From the NCBI GenBank assembly GCA_025055765.1, contig JANWWS010000028.1, positions 1-57,215 of the forward strand: DNA of 57,215 nt. The letters are read 5' to 3'. The notes under the pieces are model-generated. The model had not been told where the DNA came from, ran no database searches, and was given only the letters and a program-made list of their open reading frames with translations. Below, piece by piece: positions 34,340 through 43,551 of this stretch. The DNA comes from Leptospiraceae bacterium (lineage in GTDB: Bacteria; Spirochaetota; Leptospiria; Turneriellales; Turneriellaceae). The number at the start of each line of letters is the position of its first letter. The stretch's first letter is position 1. Position numbers and translations under genes: made by a program.

Positions 34340-35139
34340 GGTTTTTTTTGACAGCGTGGGCAAAAATAAGTGCTGCGTCCCGCTTGTTTCGTGCGCTCTA
34401 ATGGGCTATGGCAGAGTCTGCATGGCTCATTTTCTCGCTGATAAACCAAAAAATGGTTTTGATAGCCACCTTTTTTCCCCGGTCCATAGTAAAAATCAGA
34501 AATGGTGCTGCCTCCCTTCTTTATGGCTTTATGCAGCACCGAGCGCATGGCGTAATAAAGCTTTTCGATTTGCTCCTCATTTAAGGTGTTGGCTTTTTGC
34601 TCTGGGTGGATACCTGCCGCAAAAAGAATTTCATTAGCATAGATGTTTCCAATACCGGCTATTTTTTCTTGCTGTAAAAGAAGGTCCTTCACAGCGCGGC
34701 TACTATGAAATAGCTTATGAAATTGTCTTTTCCCAATGGAAAGAGCATCTGGTCCAAGCTTGCTTTCTTGCAAGAGATCTTCACCAGCTAGCGTAAAGGC
34801 AAAACGCCGTACATCGTAGAAGTATAGCTTATGCGAGTTAAAGACATAAAAAATCTTGAGATGTTTTGTTCCTAGACCATTGGTATGCTCTAAAAGCCTA
34901 CCAGTCATACCTAAGTGAAAGAGAACCTCTTTACAGAGGGCATGTTGTAGTTTCCACACAAGATATTTGCCGTGGCGCATTATGTCACATATAATTCCCC
35001 CTTCAAGGCACTGGGCGTAGTTCTCCCGTACAGGATACCGCAGCGTGGGATCAAGCACTTCGACATGAACTATTCTTTGCCCAACGAATTTTTTCTTTAA
35101 GAAGCGGCAAATGATTTCTACTTCACACAGCTCCGGCAT
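34336..35139 (-). CDS. mutM: Formamidopyrimidine-DNA glycosylase
   Basis: This 267-residue Fpg/MutM removes 8-oxoguanine and opened purines. The start is the ATG at 35139, because the mature enzyme must begin PELCEVE with the catalytic N-terminal proline and E3. Other features are HGKYLVW (about 57-63), [11 protein letters not shown], the helix-two-turn-helix [21 protein letters not shown], and the C-terminal zinc finger CRLC to CPRCQ with the DNA-binding arginine in QAGRSTYFC. It overlaps glyQ by 17 bases, so the two are translated together. Confidence 0.96.
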   Translation of the reverse strand: MPELCEVEIICRFLKKKFVGQRIVHVEVLDPTLRYPVRENYAQCLEGGIICDIMRHGKYLVWKLQHALCKEVLFHLGMTGRLLEHTNGLGTKHLKIFYVFNSHKLYFYDVRRFAFTLAGEDLLQESKLGPDALSIGKRQFHKLFHSSRAVKDLLLQQEKIAGIGNIYANEILFAAGIHPEQKANTLNEEQIEKLYYAMRSVLHKAIKKGGSTISDFYYGPGKKGGYQNHFLVYQRENEPCRLCHSPLERTKQAGRSTYFCPRCQKKP

Positions 35140-36031
35140 GGAGGACTTCACCTTCTGCTTTTAAAAGAGGAAATCCCATCTCTTCTCGAATTTGTAGGTA
35201 GCGTTCGGCTACCCGACGGGCTAAATGGCGCACCCGAGCAATATATTCTACTCTTTCCGCAGGAGAAATAGCTCCCCTTGCATGTAGTAAATTAAAGGTA
35301 TGGCTCATTTTTAAAAGATAATCATAAGCTGGCATCACCAGCTTTTTGGCGGGATAGTCGAGAATAGCCTTGGCTTCCTCTTCGTACTCTCGAAACCAGC
35401 GAAATAACTTTGCGGTATCGGCTAGCTCAAAATTGTAAACCGAGAATTCATACTCCCCTTGTCTGTGTATGTCACCGTAGGTAAGTTTTTCATTCCATTT
35501 AAGGTCAAAGACATTTTCCACCCGCTGAAGATACATGGCTAGGCGCTCTAGCCCATAAGTGAGTTCAACACTAACGGGTTTAAGAGGAAGAGAGCCGCAC
35601 TGTTGAAAGTAAGTAAATTGCGTGACCTCCATGCCATCAAGCCACACTTCCCAGCCAAGGCCACTTGCCCCCAAAGTTGGTGATTCCCAGTCGTCTTGCA
35701 CGAAGCGTATGTCATGTTCACATAAACGGAACCCTAATGCCTCAAGGGAGCGTAGATAGACATCTTGGGATCTTTCCGGGGAGGGTTTGAGGATAACTTG
35801 GTATTGATAATAATGCTGAAGTCTATTTGGATTTTCCCCATAGCGGCCATCGGTAGGCCTACGACTTGGCTCAACATAGGCTACCCGGTATGGTTCCGGG
35901 CCTAGGACCCGCAAAAAGGTATGGGGATTAAAGGTTCCAGCGCCTACCTCTAGATCATAACCTTGGGCAATAAGGCATCCCTCCCTAGCCCAAAAATCAT
36001 TTAAAGTACGAATGATATCTTGAAAATACAT
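35123..36031 (-). CDS. glyQ: Glycyl-tRNA synthetase alpha subunit
   Basis: This is the 302-residue alpha chain of the alpha2-beta2 glycyl-tRNA synthetase. It is highly conserved: [17 protein letters not shown] at the start, [46 protein letters not shown], and the [18 protein letters not shown] block. The start at 36031 follows AAAGGGG; the frame is open 33 codons further but without conservation. The beta chain (glyS), usually next to glyQ, is absent here and mutM takes its place, so glyS must be elsewhere. Treponema and Borrelia use the unrelated single-chain type. Confidence 0.97.
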   Translation of the reverse strand: MYFQDIIRTLNDFWAREGCLIAQGYDLEVGAGTFNPHTFLRVLGPEPYRVAYVEPSRRPTDGRYGENPNRLQHYYQYQVILKPSPERSQDVYLRSLEALGFRLCEHDIRFVQDDWESPTLGASGLGWEVWLDGMEVTQFTYFQQCGSLPLKPVSVELTYGLERLAMYLQRVENVFDLKWNEKLTYGDIHRQGEYEFSVYNFELADTAKLFRWFREYEEEAKAILDYPAKKLVMPAYDYLLKMSHTFNLLHARGAISPAERVEYIARVRHLARRVAERYLQIREEMGFPLLKAEGEVLHAGAV

Positions 36032-36131
36032 ACACCCCTTTATAAAAAAGAGAACATGCTGACAAATCGTTTGCTTTTTCAATTCATACTTGACAGGGGG
36101 GTGGGATGGGTCACACAAGCATAAGCGCAAG

Positions 36132-36719
36132 ATGATTCGGCTATACGAGGGTTTGGCAAGTCCTCTCGTTTGGATTTTTGCAGCATTGCCTTCTCTAGTT
36201 GGATTTCTCTACTTTAAAGAAGCTTTGCCCCTCTTTGCCGCCTTTTCTGCGCTAGCTCTCTTTCTCTTAGCTGCCTTTGTAAAACCAAAGACAAAAGCAA
36301 GTAGCGCACATAAATTTGTCCGACCATACCCTGCTCACCTAAAGGCTATTTTACAAAACTACAGCCAAGCCGTACAAAGGGAGAATAGGTACTGGCAAAC
36401 CCTTTTGGCTAACCCATATCTTCAAAAAGAAAAAGAAGATTTCTTTTTGAATGACAAAAGAAAATTCTTGGAAAAACTGAGCGAAGCAGCAGAGCTATAT
36501 AGGATCTATGAGCGCACCTACGAAAAATGGCTTGCTGCTTGTCCTAAAGTTCACTCTTGGCAGAGCAAAAAACAAAGAGAAGCTCTTTGTCGATTGCAGA
36601 AGAGGTTACAACAAAAGTATACTTTACTTGAACAAATGATGGAGAGAATAAGTCTAGGTGATCAAGATAAAAAGATAGATTTTCCGAAAATAAAGGCAGG
36701 TAGGTCATGGCTACGGTAA
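36132..36719 (+). CDS. Membrane-anchored coiled-coil protein, unknown
   Basis: I do not recognise a family. The 195-residue product (ATG 36132) has two hydrophobic segments near the N-terminus ([17 protein letters not shown] and [17 protein letters not shown]), forming a helical hairpin in the inner membrane. The rest is cytoplasmic, charged and helical ([42 protein letters not shown]), probably a coiled coil. It starts the run leading to bactofilin, recJ and lon, and overlaps the next coiled-coil gene by 13 bases. A partner role for bactofilin or cell shape is inference from position only. Confidence 0.65.
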   Translation: MIRLYEGLASPLVWIFAALPSLVGFLYFKEALPLFAAFSALALFLLAAFVKPKTKASSAHKFVRPYPAHLKAILQNYSQAVQRENRYWQTLLANPYLQKEKEDFFLNDKRKFLEKLSEAAELYRIYERTYEKWLAACPKVHSWQSKKQREALCRLQKRLQQKYTLLEQMMERISLGDQDKKIDFPKIKAGRSWLR

Positions 36720-37132
36720 AATTTGTTCATGTATTAAAGCGCATTGAATACCTAGATCAATGCATCCAAGAGCTAAAGGAGCTCATGGCAACCTTACGTC
36801 GTGACCGCCCGTATTACGAGAGTGTAAAAATTGCTTTAGAGCAAGCTATTAACAACTTGCTAAATGAGCGCGTGAAACTCATGGAACTAAAAATTGAAAA
36901 TCCTCTACCCCATCTTAGTGAGGAGGTGGTGACCCATCAGATGGAACTAAAGCGCTCCCCCATGTATGACTTGGAGAATTTAAAGGCAAATTGGCAACAA
37001 CACCAATTCGATGAGGCGAAGACCTTTATAGTCAAGGAATTTCCCGAAGTGGCTTTTGGAAGAGAAAATGTACGTCGGCGCAGCTCCCTGCGCAGTGACC
37101 TCTTAAGGGATTTTCCTGACACGCAGTATTAG
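36707..37132 (+). CDS. Small coiled-coil protein, unknown
   Basis: The 141-residue product is soluble, with a long amphipathic helix (VLKRIEYLDQCIQELKELMATL then LNERVKLMELKI) and a basic tail (RENVRRRSSLRSDLLRDF). No known domain is seen. It starts inside the preceding gene (13-base overlap) and its stop shares a base with the GTG of the next gene. Tight coupling suggests that the three products act together. AGGTAGG precedes its ATG. Confidence 0.65.
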   Translation: MATVKFVHVLKRIEYLDQCIQELKELMATLRRDRPYYESVKIALEQAINNLLNERVKLMELKIENPLPHLSEEVVTHQMELKRSPMYDLENLKANWQQHQFDEAKTFIVKEFPEVAFGRENVRRRSSLRSDLLRDFPDTQY

Positions 37133-38253
37133 TGAGAAAAAATTTATTATACCCCATTTTTTTTGTGTTTGTTTCATGCCATAAAGATCCCATTCTTACG
37201 CAAGATATAAATGGTCCTATAAAGCAAAGCGAAGTCCATAAATATGCTCGCCATCTGCTTTTGGTAGACAAACTTAGCCATGACGAGGAACTTTCTCTGG
37301 CGCGCCAAAGGGCCTTAGAGAGAGAACTTGCAAAAAGAGCAAGACAGTATTTTGCAGCTCAAGAAATTGCCTTTCTAAAAGAAAAAATCATTAGGCCAAA
37401 GCTCATAATAAGTAGCTGCCTTACCAATTTTGTGGAAGAAAATTATGCGCAGGGAATTTTATTTATTAAAAGCCGAGCCTATACTTACCTCGGCCAAAAT
37501 GAGAAGGAAATTCGGCAGCATTTAAGTAAAATCTACGACAGCCTTATAAAAAAAGAAATCTCCTTTAAAGAATTGCTTGACCGAGAAAAGCAAGATAGCC
37601 AATTCCAAAACATTCCCCTCGCTATGTTTCCCGCTCCCATGCGTGAACATCTTGCCTTGTGTGACAAAGGCAAGATTCTCGGTCCTCTCGTTATAGAAAA
37701 AACAGGTTTTTTAATTGAGTGCGACGAGTGGCAGTACGTTCCAAAAGAAAAACTATCTCAGCTACTAAGCCTCAGGAGTTTGGAAGAGACAAGACTAATT
37801 TTAGCAGCCGAAATAGAGCGGCTTAGGCAAAAATTTTATATGAACTACCGCTGCTCGGCTTCTTTTCCTACTCACTGGGAAAGGGAAAGTCTTTTGTATA
37901 CTAGCGGCACTTTTTATTTTTCGAGGGCAGATTTTGAGGAGTTCCTTCATATCTATGAGATAGAACATCAAATAAATCGCCGCCAAATAAAGCAAGACAA
38001 GGAATTACTCTTTAAGCTTTTTCATGAGTCCTGCTCGCAAAAAAGGGTCATATCTAGCTGTGCCGAGAGAGACACCACAGAGTTTGCTTCGTTTGTTGAA
38101 GAAAAAGTGCTTGCTCGCTACTATGGCCAGAGGGTTTTGGGGCAAAAAGTGCTTGCCTCTTCACAAGAAAGTCATAGCCCGGCGCATACCATCTCTGAGG
38201 TGGAGAATAATATATTAAAAGAAATAAATTTTCGTTTTATGACCCAAAAATAA
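37132..38253 (+). CDS. Lipoprotein with degenerate parvulin-type (PpiC) domain
   Basis: The 373-residue product begins MRKNLLYPIFFVFVSCHKD; the lipobox FVSC (C16) marks a lipoprotein. Residues about 105-205 follow the parvulin pattern seen in PrsA and SurA: an opening ILFIKS, a helix of the LSKIYDSLIKKEISFKELL type, then LGPLVIEKTGFLIECDEW. The catalytic GG-LGW region is replaced (IPLAMFP), so isomerase activity is doubtful. Flanking helices resemble the SurA chaperone part. The GTG start at 37132 overlaps the preceding stop by one base; bactofilin follows 6 bases after the stop. I infer a periplasmic chaperone. Confidence 0.55.
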   Translation: MRKNLLYPIFFVFVSCHKDPILTQDINGPIKQSEVHKYARHLLLVDKLSHDEELSLARQRALERELAKRARQYFAAQEIAFLKEKIIRPKLIISSCLTNFVEENYAQGILFIKSRAYTYLGQNEKEIRQHLSKIYDSLIKKEISFKELLDREKQDSQFQNIPLAMFPAPMREHLALCDKGKILGPLVIEKTGFLIECDEWQYVPKEKLSQLLSLRSLEETRLILAAEIERLRQKFYMNYRCSASFPTHWERESLLYTSGTFYFSRADFEEFLHIYEIEHQINRRQIKQDKELLFKLFHESCSQKRVISSCAERDTTEFASFVEEKVLARYYGQRVLGQKVLASSQESHSPAHTISEVENNILKEINFRFMTQK

Positions 38254-38259
38254 AAAATT

Positions 38260-38583
38260 ATGCCAGAGCGCTCTGCTTATACAACGATATCCGATGATAT
38301 GCTCTTTAAAGGCGAGGTAGAATTTGAAGATGTTTTAGTTATAGAGGGCCAACTTGAGGGAGTAGTTCGCAGCCACGGTAAGGTTTATATTTTACCCTCG
38401 GGTAATGTAAAGGCCGATCTCTATGTGCATCAGCTTGTGATTGAGGGGCGTCTGCAAGGAAATGTGCATGGCGCCGACCTTATTAGTATCCATAAAACAG
38501 GATATGTCTACGGAGACCTCGATACCCGGGAACTTGAGGTAGAAAGGGGAGGCAAACATCTAGGTCGTACCACGATGAAGTAA
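38260..38583 (+). CDS. Bactofilin (polymer-forming cytoskeletal protein)
   Basis: This 107-residue protein is a bactofilin: a compact right-handed beta-helix with repeats spaced about 17-18 residues (VEFEDVLVIEGQLEGVV, GNVKADLYVHQLVIEGRLQGNV, ISIHKTGYVYGDLDTRELEVE). Bactofilins self-assemble without nucleotide into filaments that guide cell-wall synthesis and shape; in Leptospira one affects helical pitch. The N-terminal tail is short and there is almost no C-terminal tail. It sits after the parvulin-like lipoprotein and 1 base before recJ. Shape control in a helical cell is a reasonable inference. Confidence 0.92.
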   Translation: MPERSAYTTISDDMLFKGEVEFEDVLVIEGQLEGVVRSHGKVYILPSGNVKADLYVHQLVIEGRLQGNVHGADLISIHKTGYVYGDLDTRELEVERGGKHLGRTTMK

Positions 38584-38584
38584 T

Positions 38585-40615
38585 ATGACGGAATTCTCCA
38601 AGTGGTACGAAGCAGCTTACCCCAAGGCAGGAAAAATCGCCAAAAGCATTTTTGAAAATTATTGCCAAAGGATAAACGAAGAGCACCCTGCTATATCCCC
38701 CGATTTTTTAAAAAAAGTTATTTTAACCTACCTTTTCCCATATCGCATATTTCAAGAATCTGCCTTTGCTTTACCAGGGATGTATGAAGCGGTTGTGGTT
38801 TTGCGCCAAGTCTTTGACAAATGCCGCCGCTATAAAGATGGGAAAATTTGCCTTTTTGCTGATAGCGATGCCGATGGTATCTTAGCGGCCTCCCTTTTTT
38901 ATATTTTTTTGAGAGATATTATATCTTTAAAAGAAGATCAAATTGTCTTTCTCACCCCAGGCTTTGATGATAAATTTGGTATTGGTGATAATTTCGTAAA
39001 AAAAATTTTGGAGATAAATCCAGAGCTATTAATTACTTTTGACTGTGGATCCACCGATGCTAAGGCACTGGAGATCATTAAAGAGACCACAAAGGCAAAA
39101 ATTATCGTTGTAGATCATCATCACTTGCCCCAGGATAAGAGGGATTTTCCACCCGTAGATGTGTTTTTAAATAGCAAGCTTTGCCATAAAGAAAGCGCAG
39201 CGTCTTATCTCAGTAGCTCAGCTTTGGCCTACAAGCTCATCCGGGGCTATTTTTATTCCTACTCTAGTTTTTTTGGAAAAGTTTATGAAGTTTGGGAAAA
39301 TGACCAAAAGGTCTATGTTAAAGATGGACTTATCATAGAAAACCCCCCCTCAGAGGTTATTTCAGTTAGTTGGGATAATAGCAAAACCCAAATTGTGCTT
39401 AAGAACATCTGGGAAAAGGAGAGCCGCCACCAGGCGGAACTTTTTGACATCCGACAATTTGGAGAAAAAATGCCAACTGCCATAAGTATGGCAGACAAGT
39501 TTTTGCTCCTTCAAGAGGCCCTACAGAAGAAAACGGAAGTCATGACCCGGTTTTCTGTGGTGATGGCTGCCATTGGTGTGGTGGCTGACTTGGTGCCGCT
39601 TTGGCTTGACAACCGTATTATGGTTGCGCAGGCCTTAAGGCTTCTTTCCCAGCTTAAGGAGGGGATACCCCTTGGTTTGCGAGAGCTTTTGCGCCGGCTG
39701 GATATTCTACATCCTTATATCCAACAAGATGATTTTGCTTTTTCGCTATGCCCTACCATTAACTCAGCTGACCGCATGGGAAACCCCCAGTTGGCTTTTC
39801 GCTGCCTAATAGAAAAAGATCCTTTAAAGGCTGCTAAACTTGCCTATGAACTTTTTGAGCTCAACCAAAAGAGAAAGACAGTTTTTAAACAAGCCCTAGC
39901 ACTTTTGCACGAAGGTACCATAATCGAAAACGAACGGCTGGTGATTGCCTATCATCGGGAAATTCATCGCGGGATTTCAGGGCTTTTGGCAAGCCGTCTA
40001 GCTCAAGAATACCGACGGCCAGCGATGGTGCTTGTCCATGATGGTGATAGTCTAAGAGGATCAGTACGTAGTTATCGCCATGAAGATATCTTTACCTTCA
40101 TTGCAAGATTCAAGGATCGCTTTTTGCAGTTTGGTGGTCATAGCCAAGCGGCAGGTTTCTCCCTAGCCTACAGCGAGAAAGACAATTTTATGAAGGAAAT
40201 TTATGAGCAAGTGGAACACCTGGTAACGCAAGGTCCTATAGATAGGGAGGAAAATCTAGCTTTGCAAATATATATCATGGATCATGAGTTAGATCACGGT
40301 CTCTGGTCTGAGCTATTTTTATTTTCACCCTATGGTCAAAAAAATCCCAAACCTGAGCTTGTGTTGACAAACACACTGCCTTTTCAGGTGCACTTTATGG
40401 GTGAAGAGAAAAATCATGCAAAAATTACCTTTTCTGCCTTTCCCGAATTAGACGCACTATGGTTTTTTGCTGCCGATGAGGCCAAAGAATTAAAAGAGTA
40501 TCTATCCTACGAATGGTATGGGGAACCCCTCTGGGATTATTTTAATGGCAAGCTCAAATACGTGCTGAAAATTAAAAAAGTAAAGCTTAAGGAATCTTCT
40601 ATAACCCATGAGTGA
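38585..40615 (+). CDS. recJ: RecJ-type single-strand DNA exonuclease with an insertion
   Basis: This 676-residue DHH-family nuclease degrades single-stranded DNA 5'-3' in recombination and repair. Motifs seen: LFADSDADGILA (90-101), VVDHHH (175-180), VADLVPL (333-339) and the DHHA1 motif FGGHSQAAGFSL near residue 520. Between LAYKLIRG (about 221) and the VADLVPL motif there are about 100 extra residues (223-322, beta-rich then helical) that ordinary RecJ lacks. It starts 1 base after bactofilin and overlaps lon by 8 bases. The enzyme family is sure; the insertion's role is unknown. Confidence 0.92.
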   Translation: MTEFSKWYEAAYPKAGKIAKSIFENYCQRINEEHPAISPDFLKKVILTYLFPYRIFQESAFALPGMYEAVVVLRQVFDKCRRYKDGKICLFADSDADGILAASLFYIFLRDIISLKEDQIVFLTPGFDDKFGIGDNFVKKILEINPELLITFDCGSTDAKALEIIKETTKAKIIVVDHHHLPQDKRDFPPVDVFLNSKLCHKESAASYLSSSALAYKLIRGYFYSYSSFFGKVYEVWENDQKVYVKDGLIIENPPSEVISVSWDNSKTQIVLKNIWEKESRHQAELFDIRQFGEKMPTAISMADKFLLLQEALQKKTEVMTRFSVVMAAIGVVADLVPLWLDNRIMVAQALRLLSQLKEGIPLGLRELLRRLDILHPYIQQDDFAFSLCPTINSADRMGNPQLAFRCLIEKDPLKAAKLAYELFELNQKRKTVFKQALALLHEGTIIENERLVIAYHREIHRGISGLLASRLAQEYRRPAMVLVHDGDSLRGSVRSYRHEDIFTFIARFKDRFLQFGGHSQAAGFSLAYSEKDNFMKEIYEQVEHLVTQGPIDREENLALQIYIMDHELDHGLWSELFLFSPYGQKNPKPELVLTNTLPFQVHFMGEEKNHAKITFSAFPELDALWFFAADEAKELKEYLSYEWYGEPLWDYFNGKLKYVLKIKKVKLKESSITHE

Positions 40616-42977
40616 TAACAATCAAAAAAGTGACTCGCCACAAAGCACAAACCTTGTTGTAAGTATTGACCATCTTTTACCCGAGACGCTTTTTCTTGTG
40701 CCGATTCGAGGAAGGCCTGTTTTTCCTGGTATGGTGACCCCCCTCGTCATCGCCCCCGGCCCCTTGAGTCAGGCTGTGGATGTGATTAGTAAAAAAACAG
40801 GTTATTTGGGCCTTGTTATGCAAGAGGACGATCAAGCGGAGGAAATTATTGCTGAAAAGCTGTACCATACAGGCACTGCTGTCAAGATTCTGAAAAAGAT
40901 AAACCTACCTGAAGGCGGTATCCATATTTTAGTAAATACCCTTCAGCGTTTTACCATTAAGGAGTTTGTGTACACAAGGCCTAACGTAGTTGCTAAGGTG
41001 GAATACCATCCAGATGTCTATGACAGCCGAGATAAGGAGATTATGGCGCTTACACGTGCTGTTTTGGCACAGGCAAAGGAAATGATGAACGAAAGCCCAT
41101 TTTTTACTGAAGAGATGAAAGTGACTCTTGTAAATGTAGATGAGCCAGGCAAAATTGCGGATTTTGTTTGTAGTATATTAAACCTAGAAAAACATGAATT
41201 TCAAGATATTCTAGAGACTTTTGATGTAAAAAGGAGGCTTGAGAAGGCCCTCGTTTTTATCACGCGAGAACTTGAACTTTTGCGTCTACAGAAAAAAATT
41301 CAGGGAGAAATCCACCGCAAAATTGAAGAACAGCAACGGGAGTTTTTCCTGAGAGAGCAACTTAAGGCTATTCGACAGGAACTTGGCCAAAGACAGGGCT
41401 ATCAAGAAAGGAATGCCGAATACTATCGTACAAAAATTGAAAATTTGAAGCTTCCCGCTGAGGCGAGAGAAAAGGTTTTAGCGGAAATTGATAAATTAGA
41501 ATATATCGACAGCAACTCCGCTGAATTTTCTGTGGTAAGAAATTACCTCGATACTATTATTGATTTGCCCTGGGAGGAGCCCACTTTTCATGAAATTGAC
41601 TTAAATTATGCCAGGAAAGTCTTAAACCGGGATCACTTTGGGCTTGAAGATGTCAAAGAGAGGATTTTAGAATTTTTAGCAGTGCGCAAATTACGTCATA
41701 ATGAGAAGGGATCTATCTTGTGTCTTGTGGGGCCGCCGGGAGCTGGCAAAACTTCTCTTGGAAAGTCGATTGCAGAAGCCATGCAGCGTAAGTTTTATCG
41801 TTTCTCTCTGGGAGGCATGAGAGATGAAGCGGAAATTAAAGGTCATCGCCGTACTTATGTAGGAGCCATGCCGGGGAAAATCATCCAGGCCCTACGTGTC
41901 GTGAAATCGAAAAATCCTGTCTTAATGTTGGATGAGATAGACAAGTTAGGGATCTCTTTTCAGGGGGACCCCGCATCAGCTCTTTTGGAAGTCTTAGACC
42001 CTGCTCAAAATACAGAGTTCCGTGACCACTACCTTGATTTACCTTTTGATTTGTCTTATATTGTATTCATAACCACGGCCAATACCCTCGACCCTGTGCC
42101 CGAGCCTCTTTTAGATCGCATGGAAATTATTCGCCTAGCGGGCTATACCCCCGAAGAGAAAGTACAAATTGCCCGGCGTTTTATCATACCAAGAACCATA
42201 AAGGAGTTTGGGCTTTCCAAGAAAGAAGCCCCCCAACTCAGCACAAAGGTCGTGCGCTTTATTATTGATGGTTACTCGAGAGAGGCAGGGGTACGATCTC
42301 TTGAAAAGGAAATCCAAAAATTTTACCGCAAGGCGGCCTACGCCATTGTGGAACACAAGCCGTTTCCTAAGGAAATAACGGAAAAGGAGCTTGTCGAAAT
42401 CTTAGGTCAACCTAGATTTTCTATAAAAGATGAAATTAGAATTATCACTTATGGCGTGGCTTTAGGACTTGCCTATACAGCATGGGGAGGTGCTGCCCTA
42501 CTCGTAGAGGCAAATGCCATGCCTGGCCGGGGTCGCTTTAAACTCACGGGCCAACTTGGCAAGGTTATGCAAGAGTCGGCGGAAATCGCTCTTACCTACA
42601 TACGCTCCTACACGAGCGATGCTGCTTATTTCCAGCGCCACGACATCCATTTGCATGTGCCAGATGGAGCCACGCCAAAGGATGGCCCCTCTGCAGGGAT
42701 TACCATAGCCACAGCTCTATTGTCGCTTTACAGAAAGAAAAAAATTAAGTTTGGCTACGCCATGACGGGGGAGTTAGGTCTTAATGGCGAGGTTATGCCT
42801 ATTGGTGGTCTTCGGGAAAAAGTGATAGCTGCCCGGCGAGTTGGGATAAAGCATGTTATTTTGCCTAAGGAAAATGAAAAAGATTTAAATGAGTTGCCGA
42901 CAAGTGTAAAAAAGGGGCTGGTCTTTCATTTGGTGAGTGAATTTCACGAAGTAGAGAAGGTGGTTTTTGGCTCTTGA
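40608..42977 (+). CDS. lon: ATP-dependent protease Lon
   Basis: This is a full-length LonA of 789 residues: N-terminal substrate-binding domain (from [14 protein letters not shown]), AAA+ domain with Walker [10 protein letters not shown] and Walker [11 protein letters not shown], and the serine-lysine protease domain with S695 (KDGPSAGI) and K738 (LREKVIAAR), spaced 43 residues as in E. coli. It degrades misfolded and regulatory proteins. The start overlaps recJ by 8 bases, with AAGGA 14 bases upstream of the ATG. It ends the bactofilin-recJ-lon run. Confidence 0.97.
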   Translation: MSDNNQKSDSPQSTNLVVSIDHLLPETLFLVPIRGRPVFPGMVTPLVIAPGPLSQAVDVISKKTGYLGLVMQEDDQAEEIIAEKLYHTGTAVKILKKINLPEGGIHILVNTLQRFTIKEFVYTRPNVVAKVEYHPDVYDSRDKEIMALTRAVLAQAKEMMNESPFFTEEMKVTLVNVDEPGKIADFVCSILNLEKHEFQDILETFDVKRRLEKALVFITRELELLRLQKKIQGEIHRKIEEQQREFFLREQLKAIRQELGQRQGYQERNAEYYRTKIENLKLPAEAREKVLAEIDKLEYIDSNSAEFSVVRNYLDTIIDLPWEEPTFHEIDLNYARKVLNRDHFGLEDVKERILEFLAVRKLRHNEKGSILCLVGPPGAGKTSLGKSIAEAMQRKFYRFSLGGMRDEAEIKGHRRTYVGAMPGKIIQALRVVKSKNPVLMLDEIDKLGISFQGDPASALLEVLDPAQNTEFRDHYLDLPFDLSYIVFITTANTLDPVPEPLLDRMEIIRLAGYTPEEKVQIARRFIIPRTIKEFGLSKKEAPQLSTKVVRFIIDGYSREAGVRSLEKEIQKFYRKAAYAIVEHKPFPKEITEKELVEILGQPRFSIKDEIRIITYGVALGLAYTAWGGAALLVEANAMPGRGRFKLTGQLGKVMQESAEIALTYIRSYTSDAAYFQRHDIHLHVPDGATPKDGPSAGITIATALLSLYRKKKIKFGYAMTGELGLNGEVMPIGGLREKVIAARRVGIKHVILPKENEKDLNELPTSVKKGLVFHLVSEFHEVEKVVFGS

Positions 42978-43023
42978 TTTTTTCCCATTATGTCGCCTGT
43001 AGGATGCTTCCCTCTTTTCGAGT

Positions 43024-43060
43024 ACATTTTGGAGAAATGTGGCCAAATGTAACATTTTTT
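43024..43060 (+). terminator. Inverted repeats and T-tract after lon
   Basis: ACATTTTGG (43024-43032) can pair with CCAAATGT (43043-43050) with one bulge; AAATG/CATTT (43045-43056) offers a shorter alternative that runs into TTTTTT. The site is about 50 bases past the lon stop and is a plausible terminator, though the stem is A/T-rich. Confidence 0.4.
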
Positions 43061-43073
43061 CATAGTTTTTTTC

Positions 43074-43101
43074 TTGACGATAAAAAAAGGGAAAATAGAT
43101 A
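43074..43101 (+). promoter_or_regulatory. Candidate promoter of the STAS-domain gene
   Basis: TTGACG (43074-43079), 16 bases, TAGATA (43096-43101). The -35 is good, the -10 only half matches. It follows the lon terminator candidate and leaves a leader of about 40 bases with GGAG nine bases before the ATG. Confidence 0.3.
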
Positions 43102-43148
43102 TGTAGGCACGGCACAAAGCCGGAAAAAAAATCACGGAGCATGCCATT

Positions 43149-43484
43149 ATGGAAATAAGCCAACGTGAAAAAGATGGGATCGTGATTCTTGATATCCAGG
43201 GGGAGATAGATCTGTACAATGCCCCAGAAATCAAAGATACTATACAAAAACTTATTGAGGCCCAGAAGTACAACATCATTATTAACCTAGAGAAGGTCTC
43301 GTATATTGATTCTTCAGGCATCGGGGCTCTGATATCGAGCCTTTCGAACCTGAAAAAGTACCAGGGCAGTCTTAAGATCATTAATGTGTATGCATCTGTG
43401 AAAAAGGTATTTGAATTGACGAAGCTGACATCCTTCTTCGAAATATACAATTCCGAGGAAGAAGCCCTGGCCAAATTTAAGTAA
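43149..43484 (+). CDS. STAS-domain anti-sigma factor antagonist
   Basis: The 111-residue protein is one STAS domain of the SpoIIAA/RsbV type. The phosphorylation-site motif is YIDSSGIGAL (D54, S55/S56), preceded by ILDIQGEIDLYNAPEIKD, the classic opening. Such proteins switch partners with an anti-sigma kinase, or act in signalling scaffolds. No RsbW-type kinase or PP2C phosphatase lies nearby. It is followed by the LysM lipoprotein gene after 67 bases, which has its own ribosome-binding site. Confidence 0.92.
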   Translation: MEISQREKDGIVILDIQGEIDLYNAPEIKDTIQKLIEAQKYNIIINLEKVSYIDSSGIGALISSLSNLKKYQGSLKIINVYASVKKVFELTKLTSFFEIYNSEEEALAKFK

Positions 43485-43551
43485 GGACCAAGTTTTCGTG
43501 GGTCTTGCTTTTCGAGAAGTAACGTTAAAGACAGCATGCAAGGAGTATAAG

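Noticed and set aside
36090-36124. TTGACA before the coiled-coil gene as a promoter and TTG 36090 as its start
   Set aside because: No -10 at proper spacing, and the first codons ([11 protein letters not shown]) look non-coding; ATG 36132 directly precedes the membrane hairpin.
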